Origin: Hyphomonadaceae bacterium
Lineage (GTDB): Bacteria; Pseudomonadota; Alphaproteobacteria; Caulobacterales; Hyphomonadaceae
DNA length: 64,000 nt
NCBI GenBank assembly: GCA_028285145.1
Contig: JANQQC010000060.1
Span: 186,001-250,000, forward strand
Direction of reading: 5' to 3'
Shown here one piece after another: positions 52,730 through 61,501 of this stretch. Position 1 is the stretch's first letter. Each line of letters starts with the position of its first letter. Under the pieces are notes generated by a model. The model was not told where the DNA came from. It was given only the letters and a program-made list of their open reading frames with translations, and searched no databases. The position numbers and the translations under genes were made by a program.

Positions 52730-54079
52730 TCACACCGCAACCGAATGGCGACTCTCCGACCGATGCAAATGGCTATCGAAAGCCGATGCGACCAGCCGTA
52801 CGAGAGGCTCGGCCCCCTCCGCCAGCAGCACTTTTTGCCCCTCAAATACGGCAATGCCCGACGGCACGATCTCTTGGGCCTTGCTGCAGGTCTCTTCGGC
52901 CCAGCCAGCCTCGGCATTCTGCTGGCGGGCAATCTGATCAAGATCCGCCTCGCCGTAGCACATCAACGCCTCGATCACCGCCGCTCGCAGGCGATCCTCA
53001 GCGATCAGCTCGTAACCTTTGCCAATAGGGAGACGACCTTGGTTGATGGCCCGTGCCCATGCTCCAGTGTCAGCGCCGTTCTGGACATACCCTTGCGGCA
53101 GACGCCCTATTGATGTTGCGCCAAGGCCAATCAGCGTCGTCGCCTGATCGGTAGTGTAGCCTTGGAAGTTTCGACGTAGCAGCCCTTTGGCTGTGGCAAG
53201 AGCCAGAGGGTCGTCCGGCAGGGCAAAGTGATCCATGCCGATCTGTCTATAGCCATACGCCAGGATATCGGCGGCTGCAGTACTGGCCTGCTCAAAGCGT
53301 TCAGCCGCCCCCGGGAGGTCTTCGTTGCGGATCATGCGTTGGCGCTTCGCGACCCAGGGCACGTGGGCATAACCGAACAGCGCCAGCCGGTCCGGCCTCA
53401 TATTCGCGCAAATCCCGATTGTCTCTGACAGTGTCTCTACCGTCTGGTGCGGCAGGCCATAGATCAGGTCGAAGTTGATTGCGCTGACACCGACCCCACG
53501 CAGGCCTTCAACCGCCGCGCGAACCATGTCGGGCGGTTGAACCCGGTTAATCGTTGCCTGCACTTTGGGGTCGAACTCCTGAACACCGAAACTTGCCCGG
53601 TTGAAGCCGATCTTTCCGATCCGCGAGATCATTTCCTCGGTCAACGTTCGCGGATCGCTTTCAATGGCGAGCTCGGCATCCCCAACTATCTCAAAGCGCT
53701 CCGACACGGCGTCCATCACCCGTGCAAGATCATCAGGCAAAAGCGTCGTGGGCGTGCCGCCGCCCCAGTGCAGATGGGAGACGTTGAATCTTGACGGTAG
53801 ACGGTCTGCGACCAGCTCGACTTCTCGTAGTAGCGTATCGACATAGTCCGACACCGTGCTGTACCGCGCAGCGAGTTTCATATTGCAGCCGCAGTACCAG
53901 CAGACTTTTGAACAAAACGGCACATGCAGATAAAGCGAGAGAGGCTCGGCGTTATCAAGCGCGCCAAGCCAGCTTGCATAGGTTTCCGCGTCAATGCTGT
54001 CCTGAAAGTGCGGAGCAGTCGGGTAGCTCGTATAACGCGGAACAGGTCGTGTCAGATACTCGGCGAATTCAGGTCTCAT
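52730..54079 (-). CDS. hemN: Oxygen-independent coproporphyrinogen III oxidase
   Basis: A 449-residue radical-SAM enzyme. The [4Fe-4S] site CxxxCxxC is C56, C60 and C63 in VPFCSKVCWYCGCNMK, with the HemN-typical Cys65 next. Conserved stretches include RYTSYPTAPHF, LHWGGGTPTTL, FNRASFGVQEFDPKVQ and INFDLIYGLPHQTVE. It turns coproporphyrinogen III into protoporphyrinogen IX without O2, in heme synthesis. Its length fits true HemN, not the shorter HemW. No FNR-type box is seen in the 289 bp upstream. Its neighbours are stress genes. Confidence 0.95.
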   Translation of the reverse strand: MRPEFAEYLTRPVPRYTSYPTAPHFQDSIDAETYASWLGALDNAEPLSLYLHVPFCSKVCWYCGCNMKLAARYSTVSDYVDTLLREVELVADRLPSRFNVSHLHWGGGTPTTLLPDDLARVMDAVSERFEIVGDAELAIESDPRTLTEEMISRIGKIGFNRASFGVQEFDPKVQATINRVQPPDMVRAAVEGLRGVGVSAINFDLIYGLPHQTVETLSETIGICANMRPDRLALFGYAHVPWVAKRQRMIRNEDLPGAAERFEQASTAAADILAYGYRQIGMDHFALPDDPLALATAKGLLRRNFQGYTTDQATTLIGLGATSIGRLPQGYVQNGADTGAWARAINQGRLPIGKGYELIAEDRLRAAVIEALMCYGEADLDQIARQQNAEAGWAEETCSKAQEIVPSGIAVFEGQKVLLAEGAEPLVRLVASAFDSHLHRSESRHSVAV

Positions 54080-54368
54080 ACCTGCCTCTTCGGTTGACCG
54101 GGCGGCGCGGGTGCCACCTTGAAAACACTGGCCGACTGAGGGGTACGATGTGCGAGGTGGCTTAATATACTTTTCGCCCTAGTCAGCGGTGTCCCTTTCT
54201 AGCGTGGCGCATTCTGGCGGAACCTACGTATATTTCCGCATCTGCGCTCAAGGGCCGACGTTCAGCCATCAAGCACAATCGGAAGCGCGTATCTCAGCGC
54301 GATCGATGACTTCTTGTGGTGATGATACTTTCGCCTCCGCTTTCGAGGCATGCATTCTCAAAATCGCA

Positions 54369-55361
54369 CTAAACCTTCACCGGGCTAACATAGCCTGGTG
54401 GCTTAACGATCACTACAGAGCTCTCCACCCGATTGAGTACATCTTCGGCCGTGTTTCCAATAACAAGGCCCGGAATACCAGTCCGGGCAACGCTTCCCAT
54501 AACGAGAATATCGATCCCCAGATCAACAACCTTTTTTGGAATCACGTCTCGTGCTGATCCGCGCACAGAGTGTTTTTTCAGTCGAGCGGGAGGAGCATCA
54601 AGCCCATCTATCAGTTCTTCAATACTTCTTCGGCTCTGGTCGAAAACCGACTGTAGATAGGCATCTACTTCCTGCTTGGGGTCAGACGCATTTGACCACA
54701 TCCAAACCATGCCTTCGCCGGCGGCACTCCAAGCGTGCAGGACGTGCATGACCGCCCCGGTCAGATGCGCTGTCATCGCAGCAGTTTCGACAACTCGTTT
54801 GTTCAAGGCCTGCAACGTGTCTGGTTGCGAGGATGCTTCAAGATCCACGTCCACTGCGGCAAGCACGGCGCGGGGCGGGCGCGGTGTATCCGGCATGTGT
54901 AGCCAAACAGGTGCGGGGCTCTTTCTAAGAATATGCTGATCTGTGCTTGTAAATAGATTCCGCGGAGCACCAGCCCAGGCCTCTGCCGCTTTTATGACGA
55001 GATCACGGTCCTTGGAGATTACTTCGCGAATAATCTCAAGGAACGGCTTGCCACAGCAAACGTCGACTTTTGCGGAGACTGAGAGATCGGAAACCATCTC
55101 ATTCAGTCTCTCTCGCTCGTCCGCAACGAGTCGATGAACGATGTCTTCCGGGTCTATCCCAGCGTGTTTTGCCAGTTTCGGCAGGCCTGCCGGCCGTTCA
55201 ACGATGCCCATGACCATCAGCTCTCCACCATGTTCTCGCAAGACGTCAGTCGCGAGACGTAATGTGGTTTCGTCACCGGCGCTGCCATCACAGACCGCAA
55301 GTAGACTGTTGAACGTTCCACCATCGACACTTTGGTCCCAGCGAGATTGAGGGTGTGTCAT
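54369..55361 (-). CDS. Tandem universal stress protein (UspE-like)
   Basis: A 330-residue protein with two UspA-like domains, about 12-155 and 160-325. The second domain ends in the ATP-binding motif, seen as DILVMGSVARTGIPGLVIGNTAEDVL, fitting G-2x-G-9x-G-S/T. The first lacks a clear version (KAAEAWAGAPRNLFTSTDQHILRK). It overlaps the antiporter gene upstream by 4 bp, so both come from one transcript. Usp proteins bind ATP or other ligands during stress. Coupling to a K+/H+ antiporter suggests a regulatory partner, which is an inference. Confidence 0.9.
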   Translation of the reverse strand: MTHPQSRWDQSVDGGTFNSLLAVCDGSAGDETTLRLATDVLREHGGELMVMGIVERPAGLPKLAKHAGIDPEDIVHRLVADERERLNEMVSDLSVSAKVDVCCGKPFLEIIREVISKDRDLVIKAAEAWAGAPRNLFTSTDQHILRKSPAPVWLHMPDTPRPPRAVLAAVDVDLEASSQPDTLQALNKRVVETAAMTAHLTGAVMHVLHAWSAAGEGMVWMWSNASDPKQEVDAYLQSVFDQSRRSIEELIDGLDAPPARLKKHSVRGSARDVIPKKVVDLGIDILVMGSVARTGIPGLVIGNTAEDVLNRVESSVVIVKPPGYVSPVKV

Positions 55362-57076
55362 GTCGCAAACTCCTTTTGACCTGCGGGATCGACAGGTGCG
55401 CCACCCGACGGACGAGATTCACCCATGACGAGCGAGGCTGCTTCCGACGCGGCGTCGCGGTAGGGCATCAGGACAAGATCGGCACCGAGTGCGCGCATGT
55501 CTGCGGCTGCGCTCGCGCCATGGGCCGCAATAGCTACTCGCCCCTGGAATTGGAGGTCGCGCAGCGAGAGCAGCAGGGATCGGCGTGTATCGTCATGGGC
55601 GACGCCAGTATTGTGCTGCGGCAAGGTCGAAATCGCCCAGTCCACGTGGCCCAGCGGAAGGTGTGCCAAGAACTCTGGGTCGGTCGCGTCACCAAACACC
55701 ACATCATGCCCGGACTGGCGCGCATAGCTGACGGCGACTGGATCGAAATCGACACCGAGCACTCGCGCGCCGTTCTTTTCCAGCTCCGATGCCATAGCGA
55801 GCCCGTATCGGCCAAGACCGAAGATGATCGCCTCATAGCGGTCAGTTTGCGGCTGCCAGGCGTCTTCCTCCTGGCCTGCGCTTCTACGTTCGAACCGACC
55901 CAGAAAAGGCTCAACCAGTCGGTAAAGCTGGTGGGAGTAGGTAATCATGTAGGTTGAGACCGCAATCGTGATGAGACCGACCAGGGTCACGAGGCCCATG
56001 GCATCACCAGCAACGTGTCCAAGCGAGACGCCCATAGCCATGAAGATCAACGAGAATTCGCTGATTTGCGCGACTGTAAGACCAGCGAGGAACCCCGTGC
56101 GCTTCCGGTAGCCCAAGGCACCCATGATCGAAAGAACAATGAGCGGATTTCCAATTAGAACGAACAACGAGAAGATGATCGCCGCGCCGACACTGGCACT
56201 CAGCACGCTAAGATCGAGCGAGGCTCCCAGTGCGATGAAGAAGAACAGCAAGAGAAAGTCTCGCAGCGATGATAGCCTCGCCGCGATTGCCTCGCGGAAC
56301 GGCGTGGACGCCAGAGATATACCCGCCAGCAGGCCGCCCAGTTCCTTGCCGAATCCGAGATAGTGTCCGAGCGCTGCCAGCAGCGCCGCCCAGCCGATAG
56401 CGAAGGAGACGAGCAATTCCGGAGCTCGTGACAGGCGTTCGACCAGCGGATCCGCAATAAAACGAATGAACAGGATCACAGCAAGAAGCATAGCGATGCC
56501 GTAGCCAAACACCCGCAAGACGTCCTGTAGCGCTGCGTCGCTTCCTGAACCGGCACCAATGGCTGACAGCACGATCATCGCAAGAACGACCACAAGATCC
56601 TGTACGATCAAAAACCCAAGGGCGATCCGTCCGTGGAGGCTGTCGATTTCGCGTTTGTCCGAAAGAAGTTTGACAATGATGATTGTGGACGAGAAGGTCA
56701 GCGCGACGGCGATGTATAGGCTGCCGATGGGCCCGAAGCCGAGACCAAGTGCTATAAGAAAACCAAACACGGTCGTGAACGCGACCTGTCCGAGACCGGT
56801 CATCAGAGCAACGGGCCCGAGCGTGCGAACAAGATTCAAATCAAGTTTCAACCCGACAAGGAATAGAAGCAAGGCGATTCCCAGCTCGGCCAATAGGTCA
56901 ATCTGGTCGCTCGAGCGGGCGATATCGAGCGCCGATGGACCGGCAATAATGCCTACGGCAATGAAGCTAACGATCAAAGGCTGACGCAGCATGAGGCCGA
57001 TGAATCCGATACCTGCGGCCAACACGAGCAAAGCTGCGATTTCGTAGAAAAGATACCCGGTGATCGTTTCGGTCAT
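55358..57076 (-). CDS. CPA2-family monovalent cation:proton antiporter with RCK domain
   Basis: A 572-residue antiporter of KefB/YbaL type. The membrane part (1-400) has GIIAGPSALDIA, LLLFLVGLKLDL, LTFSSTIIIVKLLSDKREIDSLHGRIALGFLIVQDL and FGKELGGLLAGISLAS. A TrkA-N domain follows (about 410-545), with the GLGRYGLAMASELEKNGARVLGVDFDP nucleotide-binding fold. It exchanges K+ or Na+ against protons and is probably gated by a dinucleotide. No ancillary KefF/KefG gene is seen. It starts the two-gene operon with the Usp protein. A perfect 6-3-6 palindrome lies 20 bp upstream of its start. Confidence 0.9.
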   Translation of the reverse strand: MTETITGYLFYEIAALLVLAAGIGFIGLMLRQPLIVSFIAVGIIAGPSALDIARSSDQIDLLAELGIALLLFLVGLKLDLNLVRTLGPVALMTGLGQVAFTTVFGFLIALGLGFGPIGSLYIAVALTFSSTIIIVKLLSDKREIDSLHGRIALGFLIVQDLVVVLAMIVLSAIGAGSGSDAALQDVLRVFGYGIAMLLAVILFIRFIADPLVERLSRAPELLVSFAIGWAALLAALGHYLGFGKELGGLLAGISLASTPFREAIAARLSSLRDFLLLFFFIALGASLDLSVLSASVGAAIIFSLFVLIGNPLIVLSIMGALGYRKRTGFLAGLTVAQISEFSLIFMAMGVSLGHVAGDAMGLVTLVGLITIAVSTYMITYSHQLYRLVEPFLGRFERRSAGQEEDAWQPQTDRYEAIIFGLGRYGLAMASELEKNGARVLGVDFDPVAVSYARQSGHDVVFGDATDPEFLAHLPLGHVDWAISTLPQHNTGVAHDDTRRSLLLSLRDLQFQGRVAIAAHGASAAADMRALGADLVLMPYRDAASEAASLVMGESRPSGGAPVDPAGQKEFAT

Positions 57077-57095
57077 GAGGTGTCAATTAGATACA

Positions 57096-57110
57096 TACAG
57101 GTCGCCTGTA
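57096..57110. promoter_or_regulatory. Palindrome upstream of antiporter gene
   Basis: TACAGG-TCG-CCTGTA, a perfect 6-3-6 inverted repeat 20 bp before the antiporter start codon, a place suited for a repressor. The rest of the 57077-57402 region (326 bp) shows no gene that I can support. Confidence 0.45.
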
Positions 57111-57402
57111 GCTGTTCAGATAGGGTCTGTTATCCAGCGATAAAGCGGTGCCCCTTGGAGAGAGGCACATTTTCCTTGGAACGAAGGCGGTTCGTCGCGA
57201 TCCATCTTCGTTGCCCGCGTGTCGAAATTCTGGTGCCAAGACCTTCAATAAAGCGGGGATCTCTGAAGAGCTGGATTTTCAGACTGACGGGCGATGCTGC
57301 CAATAGAAACGATAAATAATATGAGTGTTCTCATTAAGAATTCGGGAACCTAAGCTCCATCTGTGCATTCCTTTAGAGTTGATGGATTTGAAGGCTGCCC
57401 CA

Positions 57403-57741
57403 ATGCTTTTCGCAAACTCAAAGAGTCCAGCCATGGAGCGCATCAAGATTGAGCGTCGGCTGAAAACGGTGGAAGCCGAGATTGAAGCGGCGGCTGGCCG
57501 CGTCTCAAAGCGGCCGGGTCTGCTTGCCCGCCGGTTGAAAGATGTCGCGCTGAATCGTCCATCAGTTTTGCAGGCAGCGATAGAAGCCGATGAAACCCGA
57601 AAAGCGGTTTCCCACGTCAACGCCAAGCTCGGTCAGCCGGAACGCATCCGCATGAGGACACAGACGGAAGCAGCGGTTCGCACACTGCTGGCGTCGGTAG
57701 TAGAGTATAGCTGGGCCAACGAAGCAAGACAGGCGTTGTAG
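57403..57741 (+). CDS. Small helical hypothetical protein
   Basis: A basic, helical protein of about 112 residues from ATG 57403, which has GAAGG 8 bp upstream. The frame also opens at GTG 57325, and a shorter ATG lies at 57433. The sequence has a coiled-coil-like run (MERIKIERRLKTVEAEIEAA), then RPGLLARRLKDVALNRPSV. No Cys, signal peptide or membrane segment. I do not recognise a family. It is followed 29 bp later by a DUF2945 gene, so they may be co-transcribed. Position next to stress genes is the only hint of function. Confidence 0.55.
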   Translation: MLFANSKSPAMERIKIERRLKTVEAEIEAAAGRVSKRPGLLARRLKDVALNRPSVLQAAIEADETRKAVSHVNAKLGQPERIRMRTQTEAAVRTLLASVVEYSWANEARQAL

Positions 57742-57770
57742 CATTTACTTGTAACAGGGAGGTCGGGCCG

Positions 57771-57989
57771 ATGGCAGCCTTTAGCATAGGTACACGAGTC
57801 GAATGGGATTGGGGACCAGGAACCGCCAAAGGCTCTATATCCTCCGTGTACACTCAAAAGAGAACCTTGAAAATCAATGGTAGCGAAGTGACACGCGAAG
57901 CTAGTGAAGATTGTCCATCTTACGAAATTGAACAAGAGGATGGTCAACGCGTGTTCAAATCGCACTCAGAAGTGCGCAAGGCAGGGTAA
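57771..57989 (+). CDS. DUF2945 (hypervirulence-associated TUDOR) protein
   Basis: A 72-residue protein that fits the DUF2945/TUDOR-like family over its full length: FSIGTRVEWDWGPGTAKGSI, then TLKINGSEVTREASEDCP, SYEIEQEDGQRVFKSHSEV. These are small SH3-like beta-barrels found in many bacteria. The function is unknown, though a nucleic-acid or peptide-binding role is often assumed. It lies 29 bp after the helical protein gene. Confidence 0.88.
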   Translation: MAAFSIGTRVEWDWGPGTAKGSISSVYTQKRTLKINGSEVTREASEDCPSYEIEQEDGQRVFKSHSEVRKAG

Positions 57990-58448
57990 CAACATCATCC
58001 CAGCCACATTTCATCGGAGACGGTGTCTTCTCCGTGTCGGCTTTCCGGCATGTTGTAAGTTGTGGATGGTCGAGGACCTCCTATGAGCACCTCGGAAGAC
58101 GCTTCTGATCAAAAGCTCTCGGAATGCGGGATGAGAACCGGCTAAGTGCAGACCCGCAATAAGTGTGGTCTTTGACCAGCGGGTTGACGTTTTGGCGCAG
58201 AACAAACTTCAAATTGAGCGTCGCCAAACGGCCCGTTACAATATAACGTCGAGTGCGTCAGCGAAGGTTAGCCAGCTAGAGGACTTCTTTTTGATGTTTG
58301 ATGATGTCGGCACAATACGGTCTCGCGCAGGTATCACATCTCTTCCTGTTCTGACGGGATCTCTTGATGGGAGAAAAGTGGCAGTTCAGCGACTATCTCT
58401 TCGCGGGCAAAGCACCGGCGACTATCAGCCCTGAGAGGTCAGCTGACT
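57990..58448. other. Intergenic region upstream of DUF3299 gene
   Basis: About 460 bp. It contains a sigma-70-like promoter with an overlapping Zur-like box (listed separately) and then a leader of about 200 nt. An 89-codon frame (58165-58434) spans the promoter and shows no family, so I do not call it; its last 43 codons from the ATG at 58303 could be a short ORF. Nothing else is recognised. Confidence 0.45.
58214..58247 (+). promoter_or_regulatory. Sigma-70-like promoter with Zur-like box
   Basis: TTGAGC (58214-58219), 17 bp, TACAAT (58237-58242) is a good sigma-70-type promoter. The palindrome GTTACAATATAAC (58235-58247) lies over the -10 and matches the Zur core GTTATAATATAAC in 12 of 13 bases. 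Repression by Zur in zinc-replete cells is inferred. It is about 200 bp from the DUF3299 start. Confidence 0.55.
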
Positions 58449-59198
58449 ATGCGAAAGCTTACAGCCATCATCGCCGCTTGTTTGCTTTCAGCCTGCAGCG
58501 CGTCGGACGACAATAATCGTGAATCGACCGCTTATAAAGAGCCGCCGCCTTTGCCTGCTGATGCCGAAACCGTTGTTTTTGAACGGCGAAGTGACACCGC
58601 GGATTCAAACGCGCTTGCAGATGAGGCCGTCGATGAGCCGACTGACAGTGCAGGCGGAAAGTACTGGGGGATAAAGCCAGGCGAGCCATTGCCCATTCTC
58701 TGGGACGAGCTCATGCCGGAAGGTGCATTGGATGATCTTATTCGTCAGCAAGAAGAGTATTTAGCCGCGCTTCAGAAGCGATACCAATCAAACGCCACCA
58801 CTTTGGCGGAGGCCGCTCCGTTTTCTGAGATCGAAGAGGGATCGGAACTCGACTACATGCCGCAGTTTGGCAGCTTTGATGTTGTTGAAGAACTCGACGG
58901 GGAACTGATCCGCATCCCAGGCTATGTTGTCCCGTTTGACTTCAACCTCGACCGGAAACACGCGGAATTTCTCTTTGTCCCCTATATGGGCGCTTGCATT
59001 CACACGCCGCCACCGCCACCGAACCAAATCATTTTCGTTCGTGCTGACCCATCGATACGCGTTAAGGACATCTGGGCACCGTACTGGCTGGAGGGCGAGT
59101 TGAGCGCGGAAGAGAATATCAACGATCTCGGCGACGCGGCGTATTCACTCAGCTTGTCCAGTCTTCAACCTTATCCGGTTATTGGTGTTGGGCCGTAA
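58449..59198 (+). CDS. DUF3299 lipoprotein
   Basis: A 249-residue exported protein. The N-terminus is a lipoprotein signal (LTAIIAACLLSAC, Cys16). The C-terminal 120 residues fit DUF3299: YMPQFGSFDVVEELDGELIRIPGYVVPFDF, FLFVPYMGACIHTPPPPPNQIIFV. The middle (30-120) is acidic and low in complexity. DUF3299 proteins occur in zinc-starvation operons in other proteobacteria, as far as I recall, which agrees with the Zur-like box upstream. The His and Cys in GACIHTPP could bind metal. The phosphatase gene phoX follows 57 bp downstream and may be co-transcribed. Confidence 0.85.
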   Translation: MRKLTAIIAACLLSACSASDDNNRESTAYKEPPPLPADAETVVFERRSDTADSNALADEAVDEPTDSAGGKYWGIKPGEPLPILWDELMPEGALDDLIRQQEEYLAALQKRYQSNATTLAEAAPFSEIEEGSELDYMPQFGSFDVVEELDGELIRIPGYVVPFDFNLDRKHAEFLFVPYMGACIHTPPPPPNQIIFVRADPSIRVKDIWAPYWLEGELSAEENINDLGDAAYSLSLSSLQPYPVIGVGP

Positions 59199-59255
59199 CG
59201 CTCCTGTCGCAAAAATCTCGTAAGGCTAACTGCAAGGTAAAAGGGGAACGGTTCG

Positions 59256-61169
59256 GTGGACCAATCTGAGAACAAGTCGACAAATCCTTGCATCGCCGCT
59301 GGCGCGCAGACACTGGAACAGGTCATCGAAGCCCGATTGACCCGGCGAGGTGTTCTTGGCGGTATCGCAGCCGTTTCGGGGGCGTTGCTGAGTGGATGCA
59401 CGACAGGGCATTCCGAGACTGCAGAGCCCCAAACTCCGGTCTTTGATTTTGACGAAATTGCGCGGGGTGTTGATGACACGCATCACGTGCCAGTTGGTTA
59501 TGGTACGGACACCCTGATCCGGTGGGGCGATCCCTTGTTCGAGGATAGCCCGGCATTCGACCCGATGGCCCAAAGCGAAACGGCGCAGCTGCGTCAGTTC
59601 GGATACAATAATGACTATGTAGGATTTGTCGCACTGCCAGACAGTGAGGATGGGCGCAATCGGGGTCTTCTCTGCGTGAACCATGAATACGTGTCGACGA
59701 CATTGATGTTGCCCGGGGTCGCTGCGGACTTCCCGGCATCCATGACGAAGGATTTCTGCCTGACCGAGATGGCGGCACATGGGGGGACGGTGGTCGAGAT
59801 CGTCGAGACAGAGGATGGTTGGCGGCCGGTTGTCGGCTCGAAGTATAATCGGCGGATCACCGCACATTCGACACCGATGGAGATCACGGGACCGGCCGCC
59901 GGTTCAGCGCGCCTCGTCACAACTAAAGACCCGACCGGGACGGTCGTTGCAGGAACAATGAACAATTGCGCTGGTGGCATAACGCCTTGGGGTACTTGGC
60001 TGATGGCTGAGGAAAATTTCAACGGGTACTTTCGCGGTGAGGTCCCCGAGGGGCATGGCGAAGCTGAAAACCACAAGCGATACGGGGTCCCGGGTGGCTG
60101 GTATCAATGGGGCCGCTTTGTTGATCGCTATGACGTCTCTAAGGAACCCAATGAACCAAACCGCTTCGGCTGGGTCGTGGAAGTCGACCCGACCGATCCC
60201 ACCTCGCAGCCCAAAAAGCGGACCGCGCTTGGGCGGTTCAAACATGAGGGTGCGGAAAGCGTAATTGCTCCTGACGGCCGCCTTGTCATCTACATGGGTG
60301 ACGATCAGCGCTTCGACTATGTTTACAAGTTCGTCAGCACTGGCCGTGTGAACCGCAACGATCCGTCTGCCAATCGCGATCTGCTGGATGATGGCGTTCT
60401 ATATGTTGCACGGTTCGACGAAGACGGAATGGTTGACTGGATGCCGCTCCGGCATGGCGAAGGACCGCTGACCATCGCGAATGGTTTCCGGGACCAGGCC
60501 GACGTTCTTATTGAAACCCGGCGTGCTGCGGATCTGTTGGGGGCAACGCCCATGGATCGGCCTGAGGACGTCGAGCCCGATCCAAGCACAGGTAAGGTCT
60601 GGCTGATGCTGACCAACAATAGTGAGCGTACGGATGATCAGGTGGATGCGGCCAACCCACGCGCCAACAACCAGTTTGGTCATATCATCGAAATCATCGA
60701 GCCCAGTGGCGACTTCTCGGCGACGCGGTCACGATGGGAAATCCTGGTGCGGTGTGGGGATCCATCTGATCCTGCCTTCGGTGCGTCCTGGAATCCTCTG
60801 ACCAGTGAAAATGGCTGGTTTGGCAGCCCCGATAACTGCGCCGTTGATCCCTCAGGACGCCTTTGGATCGCAACTGACGGAAACGAACGAACCGGTGCCG
60901 CCGACGGCTTATGGGCGGTGGAGACGACCGGGGAGCGGCGGGGGACCAGCAGGGCCTTTTTCCGTGCACCTGAAGGGGCGGAGGTGTGTGGTCCAAAGTT
61001 TACGCCGGATGGACGAACGCTGTTTCTCGCTGTTCAGCATCCCGGAGAAGGTGAGGGCGCTACGTTCGAATCGCCCAGCACCCGTTGGCCCGATTTCAAT
61101 TCGCGAACACCGCCGCGACCCGCTGTCGTTGCAATTCGGCGCGTCGATGGTGGTACCGTAGGCGGTTAG
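59256..61169 (+). CDS. phoX: PhoX-family alkaline phosphatase (Tat-exported)
   Basis: A 637-residue PhoX (DUF839) phosphatase. It starts with GTG 59256 behind an AAGGGGAA ribosome site. The Tat motif LTRRGVLGG (R30-R31) is followed by a lipobox-like SGC (Cys48). Conserved stretches include LLCVNHEYVSTTLMLPG, GGITPWGTWLMAEENFNGYF, FKHEGAESVIAPDGRLVIYMGDDQRFDYVYKF and PDNCAVDPSGRLWIATDGN. PhoX enzymes hold a Fe/Ca centre and hydrolyse phosphomonoesters outside the cytoplasm. It is the second extracytoplasmic phosphatase in the window after phoD. No Pho box is seen immediately upstream. Confidence 0.9.
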   Translation: MDQSENKSTNPCIAAGAQTLEQVIEARLTRRGVLGGIAAVSGALLSGCTTGHSETAEPQTPVFDFDEIARGVDDTHHVPVGYGTDTLIRWGDPLFEDSPAFDPMAQSETAQLRQFGYNNDYVGFVALPDSEDGRNRGLLCVNHEYVSTTLMLPGVAADFPASMTKDFCLTEMAAHGGTVVEIVETEDGWRPVVGSKYNRRITAHSTPMEITGPAAGSARLVTTKDPTGTVVAGTMNNCAGGITPWGTWLMAEENFNGYFRGEVPEGHGEAENHKRYGVPGGWYQWGRFVDRYDVSKEPNEPNRFGWVVEVDPTDPTSQPKKRTALGRFKHEGAESVIAPDGRLVIYMGDDQRFDYVYKFVSTGRVNRNDPSANRDLLDDGVLYVARFDEDGMVDWMPLRHGEGPLTIANGFRDQADVLIETRRAADLLGATPMDRPEDVEPDPSTGKVWLMLTNNSERTDDQVDAANPRANNQFGHIIEIIEPSGDFSATRSRWEILVRCGDPSDPAFGASWNPLTSENGWFGSPDNCAVDPSGRLWIATDGNERTGAADGLWAVETTGERRGTSRAFFRAPEGAEVCGPKFTPDGRTLFLAVQHPGEGEGATFESPSTRWPDFNSRTPPRPAVVAIRRVDGGTVGG

Positions 61170-61276
61170 CCTAACGCCGCATCAGCTTGCGCGTATGGGT
61201 CATGGACTGAAATCGCAGCTGGCCAGTTTCCCGTCAGGCGTGTACCTGCGGTTCTGCCTCTGTGCGGTTTAGGAAT

Positions 61277-61332
61277 GTCGGCCAGACTACAGTGCCCCCG
61301 GGGGACGGCGGGCGGTCCGCAATCTGGCCGAC
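61277..61332. other. Long-range hairpin after phoX
   Basis: GTCGGCCAGA (61277-61286) pairs perfectly with TCTGGCCGAC (61323-61332), with a GC-rich inner part. It lies 107 bp after the phosphatase stop. Together with the next hairpin it forms a structured block between the convergent phosphatase and autotransporter genes. It may be part of a 3' end structure or a small RNA. Confidence 0.4.
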
Positions 61333-61336
61333 CAGT

Positions 61337-61375
61337 CAGGTGCCTCAGTAGGGAGTAATCAGGCACCTGCTGTTT
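61337..61375 (+). terminator. Hairpin with weak T-run, likely terminator
   Basis: CAGGTGCCT (61337-61345) pairs with AGGCACCTG (61361-61369), a perfect 9-bp stem with a 15-nt loop, followed by CTGTTTGC. Located between the convergent phosphatase and autotransporter genes. The T-run is short, so confidence is moderate. Confidence 0.45.
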
Positions 61376-61501
61376 GCTTGCCCGTCGGTCTTCCGTTTCT
61401 TTTCAGCAGAACAGGAATTCCATGAGCGTGATACGGTGGCGCAGAGCCGTGAGGGTCAAACCAGTCTCTGGTGAAACACGGCTTCGTGCGCCGACACCCG
61501 G

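Noticed and set aside
54080..54368. FNR/FixK box upstream of hemN
   Set aside because: I looked for TTGAT-N4-ATCAA. Only an isolated ATCAA occurs, without the partner half-site.
58165..58434. 89-codon ORF before the DUF3299 gene
   Set aside because: It spans the promoter and Zur-like box, has no ribosome site and no recognisable family. A shorter peptide from 58303 cannot be ruled out.
59199..59255. Pho box before the phosphatase gene phoX
   Set aside because: Only one half-site-like CTGTCGC is present, and the second half does not match.
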